NCBI GenBank assembly: GCA_021780625.1
Contig: JAJXYI010000403.1
Location: forward strand, 1 to 7,442
Length of the DNA stretch: 7,442 nucleotides
From: a bacterium
GTDB lineage: Bacteria; Verrucomicrobiota; Verrucomicrobiae; Opitutales; Opitutaceae
Direction: 5' to 3'
Each line of letters begins with the position of its first letter. The first letter of the stretch is position 1. The position numbers were made by a program, and so were the translations under genes. Positions 5,958 to 7,442 of this stretch are shown piece by piece. Below the pieces are notes generated by a model. That model made no database searches. It was not told the DNA's origin and saw only the letters and a program-made list of their open reading frames with translations.

Positions 5958-7214
5958 ATGGCTTCGCCGCTTCGTATCATCGTGGTCGGTCTGGGCAGCG
6001 CCGGGGATGTGCATCCCAAGGTGGCGCTGGCGCTCGAGCTGCGCCGGAGGGGACACGAGGTCGTTCTCGTGGCCCCCTCGTTGTTCACCGGGCTCGCGCG
6101 GAGCCTGGATCTGGATTTCGAGCCGGTGCTCAGGGACGAGGACTACGAGTCGGCCCTGATGGACCCCGATGCCTGGCATCCGCTGCGCGCCTTCTTCGTG
6201 GTGGCCCGGCGCCTGGTCCTGCCAAGCATGCGTCCCGTCTACGACATCATCCGGCGGCGCCTCGAGTCGGGGCGCACGGTGCTGGCGGCCTCGGGGCTCG
6301 CGCTCGGGGCGCGGCTCGCGCAGGAGCGGCTCGGTGTGCCGACCGCCACGGTGCATCTGCAGCCGATCATGCTGCGAAGCACGATCCGACCCGCGTGTTA
6401 CGGATTCCCCGATGTGATCTCACGGCTGCCCCACAGTCTGCGGCGCGTCTACCTCGCGGCCGCCGACCGCTTCATCATCGATCCCTGTCTCGCACCGGAG
6501 TTCAACGCGTTCCGGGCGGAACTCGGGTTGGCCCCGGTCCGGCGCCTGTTCGACGGCTGGATTCATTCGCCCCAACGCGTGATCGGCCTGTTTCCGGACT
6601 GGTTCGCCCCTCCTGCGCCCGACTGGCCCCGGAACGTCGTGCTCACCGGCTTCCCGCTCTGGGACGAGCGCGAGGTGCGCGCCGGCTCGCCCGAGCTCGA
6701 GTCCTTTCTCGCCGCGGGCGAACCGCCGCTGGTGTTCACCGCCGGCTCTGCGATGATGCAGGCGCACCGGTTCTTCGCCGCCGCAGTCGAGGCCTGCCGT
6801 CGCACCGGCCGCCGGGCGCTGCTGCTCGCTCAACACGCGGACCAGATCCCGGCCGGGCTTCCCCACCACGTGCGACATTTCGCTTACGTGCCCTTCAGTT
6901 CGCTGCTCCCTCGCTGCGCCGCGTTGATCCATCACGGTGGCATCGGCACCTCCGCCCAGGCGCTCGCCGCGGGCGTCCCGCAACTTGTCGTCCCCTTCGC
7001 TCACGACCAGCCCGACAACGCCATGCACCTGCGCCGGCTCGGTGTTGCGGAGGTGTTGCCGGCTGCGCGCTGCACGCCGGGGCGCTTGGCGAAGCGTTTT
7101 GCCGCGCTTCAGGACACGTCGCTGCGCGAGGCCTGCCGGCTGCAGGCAAAAAGGATGGCCGCTCAGCGGTCGATCTCCGACACCTGCGTCGCCATCGAAA
7201 CGCTCGCGCCGTAG
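5958..7214 (+). CDS. RhlB-like GT1/GT28-type glycosyltransferase
   Basis: A 418-residue GT-B fold glycosyltransferase that would transfer a sugar from a nucleotide sugar to a small or lipid acceptor, probably at the cytoplasmic face of the membrane. The N-terminal domain opens with a hydrophobic strand and GSAGDVHP (13-20), then LRRRGHEVVLVAP (28-40). The C-terminal donor-binding domain has HHGGIGT (325-331), AAGVPQ (337-342) and DQPDNA (350-355), the signature of the UDP/TDP-sugar family. Several stretches match RhlB of Pseudomonas as I remember it (rhamnosyltransferase of rhamnolipid synthesis, about 426 residues): the MDPDAWHP region (68-75), LAPEFNAFRAELGL (178-191), HSPQRVIGLFPDWFAPP (203-219) and LTGFPLWDE (229-237). 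No RhlA-like or RhlC-like gene is visible, so donor and acceptor are unknown. The ATG at 5958 is chosen because the fold starts at once; an in-frame TTG at 5901 would add a 19-residue hydrophobic extension that RhlB lacks. It is convergent with the TetR gene. Confidence 0.87.
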   Translation: MASPLRIIVVGLGSAGDVHPKVALALELRRRGHEVVLVAPSLFTGLARSLDLDFEPVLRDEDYESALMDPDAWHPLRAFFVVARRLVLPSMRPVYDIIRRRLESGRTVLAASGLALGARLAQERLGVPTATVHLQPIMLRSTIRPACYGFPDVISRLPHSLRRVYLAAADRFIIDPCLAPEFNAFRAELGLAPVRRLFDGWIHSPQRVIGLFPDWFAPPAPDWPRNVVLTGFPLWDEREVRAGSPELESFLAAGEPPLVFTAGSAMMQAHRFFAAAVEACRRTGRRALLLAQHADQIPAGLPHHVRHFAYVPFSSLLPRCAALIHHGGIGTSAQALAAGVPQLVVPFAHDQPDNAMHLRRLGVAEVLPAARCTPGRLAKRFAALQDTSLREACRLQAKRMAAQRSISDTCVAIETLAP

Positions 7215-7235
7215 CGCCTTCCGGCCTCCGCTTGA

Positions 7236-7249
7236 GACGGGGAGCCGTC
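7236..7249. terminator. Weak hairpin between convergent genes
   Basis: GACGG (7236-7240) and CCGTC (7245-7249) form a 5-bp stem with a 4-nt loop in the 45-bp gap between the glycosyltransferase and TetR stop codons. There is no T-run, so this is a weak candidate supported mainly by its position. Confidence 0.2.
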
Positions 7250-7259
7250 CGCGACTCGC

Positions 7260-7442
7260 TCAGGTCAGCGCAGCGAGGATCTGGCGCGCCACGGCCTTCG
7301 CCCGGCCGGGCTCGGGGGCCGTCCCTCCAAGCACGCGCAGGCCCCAGATCGAGGTGATGAGATACGCCGCCAGCGCAGCCGGATCCGCGTCCGCCTGAAG
7401 CTCGCCGGCCTTCTTCGCCCGGACCAACGCCTCGCGCAGCAC
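7260..7442 (-). CDS. TetR/AcrR-family regulator, C-terminal fragment (5' end beyond the window)
   Basis: Only the last 60 residues are in the window and the frame is still open at the edge; the GTG at 7442-7440 is most likely an internal valine codon. The fragment has the typical C-terminal ligand and dimerisation region of TetR-type repressors: a polar helix with REALVRAKKAGEL, then 'ADPAALAAYLITSIWGLRVL' (residues 19-38), a short loop, and a final helix, AKAVARQILAAL, ending at a TGA. The pattern of 'D-P-x-x-L-A-x-x-L' followed by 'G-L-R-V' is common in this family. The DNA-binding domain, and so the family assignment, cannot be seen directly. The gene faces the glycosyltransferase tail to tail; nothing links the two functionally. 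Confidence 0.7.
   Translation of the reverse strand: MLREALVRAKKAGELQADADPAALAAYLITSIWGLRVLGGTAPEPGRAKAVARQILAALT

Noticed and set aside
1..7442. Mobile elements, CRISPR arrays, tRNA or rRNA genes, phage-defence genes
   Set aside because: No transposase or integrase motifs, no regularly spaced direct repeats, no cloverleaf or rRNA signatures were seen, and all genes are accounted for by transport, nucleotide metabolism, metal resistance, glycosylation and regulation.

Overview
The window is GC-rich and densely coding: six genes (two cut by the window edges), all intergenic gaps under 150 bp, no RNA genes, insertion sequences or CRISPR. It looks like the chromosome of a high-GC Gram-negative bacterium. 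Several genes lack a convincing Shine-Dalgarno sequence. The gene set and the tandem adenylate kinase make me think of Verrucomicrobiota (Opitutaceae-like), but this is a low-confidence guess; no phylogenetic marker is present.

Layout: (1) 1-2148 (+), the C-terminal nine-tenths or so of a large YbbP/MacB-type ABC transporter permease with two FtsX modules. (2) 2278-3447 (+), a 389-residue protein made of two adenylate-kinase-like domains in tandem; the first has an intact active site and the second has lost nearly every catalytic residue. (3) 3495-5507 (-) and 5537-5815 (-), a two-gene metal-resistance operon: an RcnR/FrmR-type metal sensor followed by a P1B-4-type metal-exporting ATPase with an SPC motif, an HEGST motif and a histidine-rich N-terminus. 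The ATPase start is set here at 5507, because a longer open frame runs through the sensor gene. (4) 5958-7214 (+), divergent from the sensor, a GT1-type glycosyltransferase closely resembling RhlB. (5) 7260-7442 (-), the C-terminal end of a TetR-type regulator, convergent with the glycosyltransferase.

The clearest functional unit is the metal operon. The sensor has the ligand set H3, C35, H60, H64 seen in the Ni/Co sensor RcnR; the ATPase belongs to the class that exports Co2+ and related divalent ions. A perfect 6-bp inverted repeat (ATACCC-N5-GGGTAT) lies in the spacer of a good -35/-10 promoter directly before the sensor, so the sensor probably represses its own operon and is displaced by metal. 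The -10 box lies only 9 nt before the sensor ATG, which implies a leaderless or nearly leaderless transcript.

The most unusual gene is the tandem adenylate kinase. The remaining genes appear functionally unrelated to one another. I found no phage-defence system or mobile element.
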